From NCBI GenBank assembly GCA_964479625.1, contig CAYZMS010000007.1:97909-161908 (forward strand): a stretch of 64,000 nt of DNA, in the 5' to 3' direction. Source of the DNA: CAYZMS01 sp964479625. GTDB lineage: Bacteria > Bacteroidota > Bacteroidia > Chitinophagales > Saprospiraceae. A program made the position numbers and the translations under genes. A model generated the notes under the pieces. The model searched no databases. It saw only the letters and a program-made list of their open reading frames with translations, and had not been told where the DNA came from. Each line of letters opens with the position of its first letter. The first letter of the stretch is position 1. Shown here piece after piece: positions 9,137-16,900 of the stretch.

Positions 9137-10426
9137 ATGAAAAAAGGCGCTCGTTTCTTCCTGTTTTTAATTATTGCGCTAAGTATTTCGAGTTCCGTTA
9201 GAGCAGCCTACCTGCTCATTCCAATGGATGCAGAGGGCCAACAGAATCATTTGAAAGCCTACGGTATTACCTACTGGATCCTGGAAAATGGTTCTGAAGC
9301 CTGGTGGTTACTGAATTACCGGGGTGGAAGCTTTGCCATTCCCCATAATCCCATTTTCGAAAAGGAATGTCTGACCCGTGGGGTCAGTTTTGACGTTATT
9401 CCGGATGCACAATTCAATAAGATCCTAAATGATATTGCTGACCCGGAAGTAAATATGGAGGCCATGAAACTGGAGAAGGCCCCAAAAATCGCTGTTTACA
9501 CTCCGGATTTTAACGAAAAAGGGGAAAAGATCCAGCCATGGGATGATGCAGTGACGCTTGTACTCACCTATGCTGAAATTCCATACGAAACGGTTTACGA
9601 TACCGAAGTCATGAATGATGAGTTGGTAAAATACGACTGGTTACACCTGCACCACGAAGACTTTACCGGTCAATATGGCCGGTTTTACCGGTCGTATCAC
9701 AGTCAGCCCTGGTACCGTGAAAATGTGCGGCGGATGTCAGCCCTGGCGAGATCCCTGGGTTTCGAAAAAGTTTCCCAGCTCAAATTGGGTGTGGTCAAAA
9801 AAATACGGGAATACGTAGCCGGAGGAGGGTTCATGTTCGCTATGTGTTCTGCTACCGATACCTATGATATTGCTCTGGCGGCTGAAGGACTGGACATTTG
9901 CGCTGATATATACGATGGTGATCCTGAAGACCCTACTGCTCAGTCAAAACTCGATTTTTCTAAAAGTTTTGCCTTTAAGGATTTCACCTTAAGTCGCAAC
10001 CCACTCGAATATGAGTATTCCAGCATTGACCACAACAGAGGCCGTAACGTGCCGGTTACTCAGGACTATTTTACTTTATTCGATTTTTCAGCCAAATGGG
10101 ACCCGGTGCCCACCATGTTAACCCAAAACCATACCCGGACAGTGAAAGGGTTCATGGGACAAACCACTGCCTTTCGCAATCAGTATATTAAATCGGGTGT
10201 CTTAATTCTGGGAGAGAACAAACCTGCTGAGGAAGCGCGTTATATCCATGGCACCTTTAATGACGGGTTTTGGACCTTCTATGGTGGGCATGATCCGGAG
10301 GATTACCGGCACTTTGTCAAAGACCCGGAAACAGACCTAAGCCTGCACCCTAATTCACCGGGATACAGGCTGATCCTGAATAATATTCTCTTCCCCGCTG
10401 CCAAAAAGAAAAAGAGAAAAACCTAA
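9137..10426 (+). CDS. Secreted protein of the family mislabelled asparagine synthetase B
   Basis: The mature protein begins AAYLLIPMDAEGQQNHLKAY after a clear signal peptide (MKKGARFFLFLIIALSISSS...), which sets the start at 9137 instead of an upstream in-frame ATG at 9059. I recall the conserved segments GGSFAIPHNP, DWLHLHHEDFTGQYG and GGGFMFAMCSATDTYDIALA from Bacteroidota proteins annotated as asparagine synthetase B. No N-terminal Cys nucleophile, PP-loop or synthetase domain is present, so that name is not supported. The YDWLHLHHEDF and GGFMFAMCSATD segments recall a glutamine-amidotransferase-like (DUF4159-like) fold. It should act in the periplasm; the role is unknown. Confidence 0.75.
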   Translation: MKKGARFFLFLIIALSISSSVRAAYLLIPMDAEGQQNHLKAYGITYWILENGSEAWWLLNYRGGSFAIPHNPIFEKECLTRGVSFDVIPDAQFNKILNDIADPEVNMEAMKLEKAPKIAVYTPDFNEKGEKIQPWDDAVTLVLTYAEIPYETVYDTEVMNDELVKYDWLHLHHEDFTGQYGRFYRSYHSQPWYRENVRRMSALARSLGFEKVSQLKLGVVKKIREYVAGGGFMFAMCSATDTYDIALAAEGLDICADIYDGDPEDPTAQSKLDFSKSFAFKDFTLSRNPLEYEYSSIDHNRGRNVPVTQDYFTLFDFSAKWDPVPTMLTQNHTRTVKGFMGQTTAFRNQYIKSGVLILGENKPAEEARYIHGTFNDGFWTFYGGHDPEDYRHFVKDPETDLSLHPNSPGYRLILNNILFPAAKKKKRKT

Positions 10427-10470
10427 AAACTATTGGAGCGGTTGTTTGAACGGCTATATTACCTATCGAA

Positions 10471-11655
10471 TTGGAAAACCTGAACCATCAAATTTTTGAT
10501 CGACCTATGCGATATGTACTTATGGTTTTATTGTTAGGTGCAGCATTTTTCGGTGGAGTTGCCTGGAAAAGCAGTGAAAACAAGACAGATTCCACCCAAT
10601 TAGAAGAAACCTCTGAGACTGGAAGTACCCCTGGCAGCACTTCCTCCACCAATGAAGCTGCGGTACCGACAAGTTTAAATTCGAAGTTGACCACAGCTGA
10701 ACAGGCCAATATTCGCTTATTTGAGCGTTCCCGTCCGTCCGTTTGCTTCATAACTACCTCCACCCTGCAGCAAAGTTTTTTCAGCCGGGATATTACGGAA
10801 ATCCCACGCGGGACTGGCTCCGGATTTGTCTGGGACAATGAGGGGCATATCGTTACCAATTTCCACGTGATCAAAGGAGCTGACCGGGCGACAGTCACCC
10901 TGTCTGATCAATCGGTCTGGGATGCGGAACTAGTGGGTATTGCTCCTGAAAAGGATCTGGCGGTTTTAAAGATCGATGCCCCGCGTTCTACACTCCGTCC
11001 TATTCCGGTTGGCCAGTCGGATGTCCTTCGGGTAGGTCAAAATGTATATGCTATTGGCAACCCATTTGGTTTGGATCAGACCCTAACCACCGGTATTGTC
11101 AGCGCCCTTGGCCGGGAGATCGAATCACAGGCGGGCATTCCAATCCGGGATGTGATCCAGACAGATGCAGCTATCAACCCTGGTAATTCGGGCGGGCCCT
11201 TGCTCAACTCCAGCGGAGAGCTCATTGGGGTAAACACTGCCATTTACAGTCCAAGTGGAGCTTCCGCAGGCATTGGTTTTTCCATTCCGGTGGATGCCGT
11301 TAGCTGGGTAGTCCCCGAATTGATCGAGTTCGGCAAGATCCGCCGACCAACGCTGGGCGTAAACCTGGCGGATCAGCGTTTTCTCGAAAACAATGGTCTG
11401 GAAGGAGCATTGATCATCAATGTTACTCCTGGAAGCACCGCCGAAAAAAGTGGTATCCGCCCAACCCGTCGGGATGATTATGGTCGCATTCAGCTTGGAG
11501 ACATAATTATTGGTTTCAATAAAGAAAAAATTAAAACCAATGGTGACCTTATCCTTGCCCTCGAAAAATACGACCCCGGTGATGTAGTGGAGTTGACCGT
11601 TCTACGGGGTGATAAAAAAGTGGTTATAGAGTTGCCGCTGGATGAATCCAATTAG
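10471..11655 (+). CDS. HtrA/Deg-type serine protease with one PDZ domain
   Basis: The 394-residue protein has one N-terminal membrane helix (about residues 14-31), a Ser/Thr/Glu-rich linker, a trypsin-like domain and one PDZ domain (about 295-390). The catalytic triad is complete: His132 in TNFHVIKG, Asp162 in EKDLAVLKI and Ser240 in NPGNSGGPL. This is the DegS-like layout of a membrane-tethered periplasmic quality-control protease. The frame opens with TTG at 10471; an ATG at 10507, right before the membrane helix, is a plausible alternative start. The gene ends in a strong hairpin. Confidence 0.93.
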   Translation: MENLNHQIFDRPMRYVLMVLLLGAAFFGGVAWKSSENKTDSTQLEETSETGSTPGSTSSTNEAAVPTSLNSKLTTAEQANIRLFERSRPSVCFITTSTLQQSFFSRDITEIPRGTGSGFVWDNEGHIVTNFHVIKGADRATVTLSDQSVWDAELVGIAPEKDLAVLKIDAPRSTLRPIPVGQSDVLRVGQNVYAIGNPFGLDQTLTTGIVSALGREIESQAGIPIRDVIQTDAAINPGNSGGPLLNSSGELIGVNTAIYSPSGASAGIGFSIPVDAVSWVVPELIEFGKIRRPTLGVNLADQRFLENNGLEGALIINVTPGSTAEKSGIRPTRRDDYGRIQLGDIIIGFNKEKIKTNGDLILALEKYDPGDVVELTVLRGDKKVVIELPLDESN

Positions 11656-11709
11656 GAGCTTTGGGCTATGAGTTTTGAGTTTTTATTTTTCTCAAAGCCC
11701 AAAACTCCT
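11654..11709. terminator. Long hairpin between htrA-like and PNPOx-like genes
   Basis: The arms AGGAGCTTTGGGCT (11654-11667) and AGCCCAAAACTCCT (11696-11709) pair over 14 positions with one mismatch. An inner TTTGAG/CTCAAA pair and T-rich stretches lie in the loop. It overlaps the stop codon of the protease gene and sits 12 bp from the stop of the convergent gene, so it may serve both. Confidence 0.6.
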
Positions 11710-11720
11710 AACCCTTTCCG

Positions 11721-12320
11721 TCAAGGGGTAACCCAGGCGGCTTTAACCGGTACTTCTCCTTCCCACGCAAAAACCGCTCGCTGATGCCCCTTTGAACTGA
11801 GGTGTAAAACATCCATTTCGGAAATAATGCCCTTAAGGATCATAAAATTTCCGAAAGCACATTCCGTTTTTTCCAATTCCATATCGTCCTTCCAGAAGGA
11901 GGGTAAGTTGTCGCCGGGAGCTTCCAGGGGGGTACCCGGGGGGTGAATTGCTGCATAGGCCTTTCTGCCTCGAACACCAATCTTTTCCCAATGGGATCGG
12001 CAGATAGCATCTCCCTGAAGGCATTCGAACTTAACACGAAGCCGTAATTGCACCTTTCTACCCGGATGCCAATACAAAAGATGTGCCCTTTCATACCTTT
12101 TCAGTACCGCCACCTTTGGTGAACGAGCGTCTGTATAAAATAGCACCTCTCGTGTAGTCTGCTTAAAGGTTCGCATGACCAGCGTTCGAACATCCGGCCC
12201 TATTTCCGTTTGGGTGGCCAGAGCAGGCGTCCGCATTGGATCATTTCGGGAGTGGCTTGCCCTTGCCAATAAACCCCAAGCCGCAGATCTAACCTCTTCC
12301 AGGGTATTCCAATATTCCAT
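11721..12320 (-). CDS. Pyridoxamine 5'-phosphate oxidase-like FMN-binding protein
   Basis: The 199-residue protein has the PNPOx split-barrel pattern of the Alr4036/FMN-binding subgroup. A strand with P-ALAT (PMRTPALAT) is followed by DVRTLVMRTF, VLFYTDARSPKV and LLYWHPGRKVQLRLRVKFE, then a HWEKIGVRGRKAY helix. These segments normally cradle FMN. The true PdxH C-terminal substrate loop is not convincing, so it is more likely a general flavin oxidoreductase than the B6 enzyme. The gene-free region with terminator-like units begins directly upstream of its start. Confidence 0.8.
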   Translation of the reverse strand: MEYWNTLEEVRSAAWGLLARASHSRNDPMRTPALATQTEIGPDVRTLVMRTFKQTTREVLFYTDARSPKVAVLKRYERAHLLYWHPGRKVQLRLRVKFECLQGDAICRSHWEKIGVRGRKAYAAIHPPGTPLEAPGDNLPSFWKDDMELEKTECAFGNFMILKGIISEMDVLHLSSKGHQRAVFAWEGEVPVKAAWVTP

Positions 12321-12550
12321 AAAAGTGATTTTTACACCTTAACACTTCTTAACGAAACCCACCTGTGACCTCCAAAAAAACTGGCGTCTTAAGATCGAAA
12401 GTTTCGCAAACGACCGGAACAAAACTTGAAAAAATAAAGTCGAAAAATAAAGCTTCCCTTGAAAACGGATGGTTCTTTTCATAGGAATGTAATAAGCTAG
12501 TGAGTGTTTTTTCATGATGAATATGGGTTTTAGGTGTTCTTTGTGAGAGG

Positions 12551-12572
12551 GGGGGATCAACTCCCCCTTTTT
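12551..12572 (+). terminator. Terminator-like hairpin, unit 1
   Basis: The stem GGGGGA (12551-12556) pairs with TCCCCC (12562-12567) around a TCAAC loop, followed by five T. Directly upstream is the first copy of the 49-bp repeat. It reads on the plus strand, away from the PNPOx-like gene. Confidence 0.65.
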
Positions 12573-12600
12573 CTAACTCTTCAGAAAAAACCACTCAAAA

Positions 12601-12760
12601 TCATATGCCCGGTTTTGATTTGGCTTGTCCAAATCCGGTGAGGAGCCGCCCCAGGCGGTCTCCATTCATCACCGATCGGGTGAAAGCAACAGAGACGAAT
12701 AGGTTTTAAAAAAGGTTATAGGTTATAGGTTGAAAGGGGAGGTTGCCCCTCCCCTTTTTT
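12601..12760 (+). ncRNA. Candidate structured small RNA, unit 2
   Basis: Three hairpins follow each other on the plus strand. The first is a perfect 7-bp stem GATTTGG/CCAAATC (12617-12635). Right after it comes a 39-nt stem (12636-12674) made of CGGTGA/TCACCG, GGAG/CTCC and CCGCC/GGCGG around a CCA loop. After about 60 nt an intrinsic terminator follows (AGGGGAGG at 12735-12742, CCTCCCCT at 12748-12755, then T). No coding frame fits. The compact structure ending in a terminator is what a small RNA gene would look like. Expression is inferred, and I know of no family match. Confidence 0.4.
12735..12760 (+). terminator. Terminator-like hairpin, unit 2
   Basis: AGGGGAGG (12735-12742) and CCTCCCCT (12748-12755) form a perfect 8-bp stem with a TTGCC loop, followed by a T run. 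The upstream GTTATAGGTTATAGG is a diverged version of the motif shared by the other units. Confidence 0.65.
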
Positions 12761-12773
12761 AAATCAGAAACTT

Positions 12774-12831
12774 GTGACTTTTAATAAAAGTGGCGTCCAA
12801 AAAAGTAAGAAGCGATAAGTTATTAAGTCAC
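12774..12831 (+). ncRNA. Long hairpin in the 5' part of unit 3
   Basis: GTGACTT (12774-12780) and AAGTCAC (12825-12831) are perfect complements. With a two-base bulge the stem extends inward by a further four pairs (AATA with TATT). The competing short stem ACTTTT/AAAAGT (12777-12791) uses some of the same bases. The stretch sits upstream of the unit 3 terminator, so a transcript of about 160 nt could carry it. Confidence 0.35.
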
Positions 12832-12907
12832 TTGTGATCAAAGGATTAGATCAAAACGAATAGTTTCAGAAAGATATAACAGGTTATGGGTTTAGGTGTT
12901 TGGTTCG

Positions 12908-12933
12908 AGGGGGGCTTTGCTCCCCCCTTTTTT
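12908..12933 (+). terminator. Terminator-like hairpin, unit 3
   Basis: AGGGGGG (12908-12914) pairs with CCCCCCT (12922-12928) around CTTTGCT, and a run of T follows to 12933. The upstream motif ATGGGTTTAGGTGTT matches units 1 and 4 with one base missing. Confidence 0.65.
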
Positions 12934-12995
12934 CCCATACCCTTAAGGAAAGCGTTTTTTCATGATGAATATGGGTTTTAGGTGTTCTTTGTGAG

Positions 12996-13024
12996 AGGGG
13001 GGCAGGTTACTGCCCTCCTATTTT
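12996..13024 (+). terminator. Terminator-like hairpin, unit 4
   Basis: AGGGGGGCAG (12996-13005) pairs with CTGCCCTCCT (13010-13019) over 10 positions with one G-T wobble and a GTTA loop, followed by ATTTTA. The T tract is weaker than in the other units. It follows the second copy of the 49-bp repeat directly. Confidence 0.6.
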
Positions 13025-13260
13025 ACCTTAGCTGGTATTATCAAGAGATTTCGGGGGTTTTAAACTTTTGGCTACCCCTTTTCTAAAAAATAATTGCCAT
13101 CCCTTAAACTTCCTATCTTTTGAGAGGGAGCAGGTATTTTCGAAAAAAGATTTTTATAAGTGTGGAAATTTTCCATCTTATCCCTCTTTTAATCGAACGA
13201 ACAAAAAACTTGAATTAAGCAGGTTTTCATGATACGAATACGGGTTTTAGGTTTTGCAAG

Positions 13261-13290
13261 AGGGGAGTAGTGAACTACTCCCCTTTTTTT
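13261..13290 (+). terminator. Terminator-like hairpin, unit 5
   Basis: AGGGGAGTAG (13261-13270) and CTACTCCCCT (13275-13284) form a perfect 10-bp stem with a TGAA tetraloop, followed by a T run to 13290. It ends 37 bp before the marC start. The sequence before it (TTTTCATGATACGAATACGG then GTTTTAGG) is a diverged copy of the 49-bp repeat. Confidence 0.7.
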
Positions 13291-13327
13291 ATTTTTGCAG
13301 CTTAAATAACTTAATTCAGAACGGGCC

Positions 13328-13963
13328 ATGGTCGAACTATTCATTGCAGCGCTTGCCTCCTTATTTTCAGTGCTAAATCCGATGGGAGCTATCCCGGTTT
13401 ACATGGCCATGACCCCGGTTTACACGCCTGCTGAGCGCAAGCGTACAGCATTATTAACGGGTTTGTATGTAACGCTCATTTTATTGGTCTTTTACTTTGC
13501 CGGAACGCTCATCCTTTCTTTTTTTGGCATAAGCATCAATGCCATGCGAATCGCCGGAGGATTTGTCATATTGAACATGGGGTTCTCTCTTCTGAGTGGT
13601 CATTTTGCTGAAAGCCGAGCTATAAATGACAAGGTAGAAGAGGAAGCCAAAGTGAAAAATGATATTTCCTTTTCTCCACTGGCAATGCCATTGATCTCGG
13701 GCCCGGGTTCCATCTCCCTATTGATCGGTTGGTTTAATGAATATACAGGTCTTCAGGCCCGCCTGATCATTTGTCTGGTCGTGATCCTGAATGGGTTAAT
13801 CGTTTTTTTGATCCTTCGTTTTTCTCCTCTCCTTTTTCGAATATTGGGTGTATCGGGTTTGAAGGCTCTATCCAGAATTATGGGATTTATTGTAATGGCC
13901 ATTGGAGTCGAATTCATTCTCAGTGGAAGTTATTTCCTTATCGAACGACTGATGGAACAATAA
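13328..13963 (+). CDS. marC: MarC-family integral membrane protein
   Basis: The 211-residue protein has six predicted membrane helices and the features of the MarC/UPF0056 family: an N-terminal LFSVLNPMGAIPVYMAMTP, a central MPLISGPGSISLLI and a C-terminal SRIMGFIVMAIGVEFILSG. The name comes from proximity to mar genes in enterobacteria. Transport or resistance roles are unproven, and related proteins have been linked to amino-acid export. It stands alone on the plus strand and ends 9 bp before the stop of the convergent giant gene. Confidence 0.92.
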   Translation: MVELFIAALASLFSVLNPMGAIPVYMAMTPVYTPAERKRTALLTGLYVTLILLVFYFAGTLILSFFGISINAMRIAGGFVILNMGFSLLSGHFAESRAINDKVEEEAKVKNDISFSPLAMPLISGPGSISLLIGWFNEYTGLQARLIICLVVILNGLIVFLILRFSPLLFRILGVSGLKALSRIMGFIVMAIGVEFILSGSYFLIERLMEQ

Positions 13964-13972
13964 GCTGTCCTT

Positions 13973-16900
13973 TTACCTGATAAGGGTTACACTCCCGGTA
14001 AAAAATGCTTCCTCTCCGTTAGGGAGCACTACCATTGCCTGGAATAAATATACTCCAGGCGGCATAGTTTCTCCCCTCAGGCTGCCGTCCCAACCCAAAT
14101 TTTCAATATTTGGAGCAAAATTCGAACGCTCAAAAACCTGCTCTCCCCAGCGGTCATAAATAAGGAGTTGCCCGATCTCCTCTACCTGCGGGGCAGTAAA
14201 AAGAGTGAAAAAATCATTCTGCCCGTCTCCGTTCGGAGAAAAAGCATTGGGGATATAAACCAAATCCTCTTCCAGCACGAAAACGGTGACCCGGTCGCTG
14301 GCAAAACAACCACCCTCATCACGAACAGTAAGCGTGTAGGTAGTGGTCACTTCGGGACGTACCAGGGCCAAAAGGGAATCGCTAATGATACTGCCATCCT
14401 GCGGTTGCCAGTCAAAAGAAGCAGCGGGGTTACCGAAAAGTTGAGGATCCAGCTGCAAACTATCTCCCAAAGCAATTTCCGTATCCGGGCCCAATTCCAC
14501 CCCTATGGTCTCACTCACAGGTATTTCGAACACCTCCACATACTGGCAGCCATTGGCATCCTCTATGGTTAATTCATGAAGGCCGGTCGATAGGTTCCGA
14601 AACTGGCTTCCGGTGGAAAGCGTACCTCCATCCACTGCATACAAAAACGGAGCCTGGCCGCCAAAAACCGTGCCTACCTCCAAGCGCCCCCCACTCTCCA
14701 ATCCACAGGGGGGAGGGGTTGTCAAATGCTGAACGGAATCTATTATGGTGGTTACTTGTTCTACCAAAACGCTATTCATCCCGCTACACCCGGTGCGGGT
14801 ATCGATAATTTGTAAAATATAGGTCCCCGGAGCGGCTACCCGGAGGGTTGTTCCGTTACCCAATTCCATTCCCAAGGCATTAAACCATCGGTAAGAGAAA
14901 AAAGGCCCAGTGGAGGATCCCGTTGCCTGTAGCACAACTGAAGAAGTATTACAATCCAGGTTTTCTGGCCGGGTAATTCGAACGATGGGACTTAGGGTGT
15001 CAAAACCAACGGTACGCTGAGCCTGCGCCCTACAGCCGGTAAAAGCATCCACTGCCGTCAGGGTGTATAGCCCCGGTTCATTGACCGTAATCACAGGGGT
15101 ATTCAGGGGTAAGGGCACCCCGTCGGGACCAACCCATTCAAAGCCTACGACGGTATCTCCGGTTGCAGTGAGTTGAACTACCTGCCGGTTGCAGGTCAAA
15201 TTCCCACTGGAAACGATCTCCAAGGCAGGAGGATCAAAATCGGCACCAACGGTAAGGGTCAACCGATCGGCACAGCCCGTACTTTCATCAAAAACGCTGA
15301 CCTGGTACCGGCCCACTTCCCTTACCCCGATCACCGGCCGGGAGGGATTGCCAAAAATAAAGCCACCATCCAAAGCCGTCCATTGATATTGCAAGGGGCC
15401 ATGGTTTAAGGTTGCACTGGGGCTGGCATCCAAAACCAAGGTATCTACTTCACACCCCAAAAGCAATTGGTCGGTATTAACTACCTCGATCTGTGGAGGT
15501 ATTGCCCTGTCCTCTACCTCGACAGCTACAGAAGCCCGGCATCCGTTAGCCGGGTTGAAGGCCGTAAATTGATACACTCCCGGAAGCTGAATTAAGGGCT
15601 GTAAGGTTTGCCCATCCGCTACGATTCCTCCAAACGGCCCTGTCCAGTTGTATTGTAAACCAGGGGGCTGGCTACTACCGCTTAGCCTTGTAGTGACCTG
15701 ACTACAGCTCAAAAAACGCTCTTCTAGAATAAAAACTTCCGGCCTGGCGGTATCTACCTCTATCAGAATGGAATCCCTGCTCAGGCATTGATTATCCAGA
15801 TTTTCTACTTCTAAATAGTAAGTACCGGCTTCCAGAATAGAAGGCTGAGTGGACTGTGCATTAATAATTACCTGCCCCGAATTTCCTGTCCACTGGATAC
15901 GTAAATTATTTGAATTGGCTGCAACTGAGGCATTTAGTTGAAGGGCTGGAGTATTACAATTCAGGGTACTATCGACTCCTGCTTCGATCCGTGGGGCTTC
16001 TTCATCCTGTAATACGGTAATACTTTCCAGATTGGAACAGCCGGAAAGCGTATCCTCCACAAAAAACAGATAAGTTCCCGGCTCCCTCACATTTAATTGA
16101 ACCTCTCCTCTATCACAAGCCGACGTATCTCCGGGTATGGCTACCTGGCACCATTGATAATCGAGGGCAGGATTCAGGGTGTCGATATCGGCAATAAAGA
16201 TCAGGCTTTCCTCCCTGCAGTTCAGATTTCGGGACGGTATTTCCGGAATGGTTGGAAGAGCATCCGCCACTTCTACGAAGGCAGAATCAGTAGCCTGACA
16301 ATAGTTGCGGACATTGGAAACCGTCAGTCGGTAAACCCCTCCGGCTCCTACCAGAGGGCTAGGGCCTGCTCTCCCACTAAGGATATTACCTCCTTCCGTT
16401 GCCTCCCACCGCAGTTGCAAGTCAGCACCCTGTTCGCTTAACCCTCCCTCCATGTTTACCTGGGGTTGTGCGCAACTGATGGTTTGGTCAGGCCCTGCCT
16501 CGACAAAGGGAACAACAATATCTTCTTCGACCAGAACGGTATCCGCCTCCAGGCATCCATTATTGATATTAAGTACTGTTAACTCATAAAGTCCGGGAGC
16601 TTCCGTTTGTACAAAGGGCTGGTCATCATCCGCTAAGGGTCCCCCCTGCAGTGACCGCCAACGATACTGGAATTCCGGACCGGCAGGGATTCCCGATCCT
16701 CCAAGGGTGATCAGGGTATCCCGGCAGTTTAACACCTGATCCGGACCGGCATCCGCTACGGGAATACCCCTATCCGCAAAAACCTCCACCGTTTGGCTAA
16801 CAGGCACCCCGGAACTATCTACAACCAGTAAGGTATAGCGCCCGGGAGCCTGAACCACAACTTCCGGCCCGTCTATCGGACTGGAAAAGTCTCCCTCCAG

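Larger units (their letters stand above)
12364..12799 (+). repeat. Pair of related 27-nt elements at the 5' side of units 1 and 3
   Basis: Two 27-nt stretches, 12364-12390 and 12773-12799, match at 20 of 27 positions. Both read TGTGAC, then a pyrimidine/A-rich middle, then TGGCGTC. Each lies upstream of one of the terminator-like hairpins (ending 12572 and 12933). They could be promoter-proximal sequence or the 5' part of a repeated transcript. Confidence 0.5.
12506..13002 (+). repeat. Two identical 49-bp direct repeats in the gene-free region
   Basis: Positions 12506-12554 and 12954-13002 are identical over 49 bp, 448 bp apart. They begin with a T6 run, continue through ATGGGTTTTAGGTGTT and end in the first G run of a terminator-like hairpin. 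Shortened or diverged versions occur at about 12885-12914 and 13223-13265. The identity stops inside the stem, where the two copies have different but self-complementary sequence. Confidence 0.9.

Noticed and set aside
12339..12594. Two overlapping minus-strand frames in the terminator array
   Set aside because: They run through the terminator stem and repeats, with basic low-complexity translations. Nothing in them suggests coding.
12321..13327. CRISPR array
   Set aside because: The repeated blocks are unevenly spaced, differ in length, and end in terminator stems; no cas gene is near.
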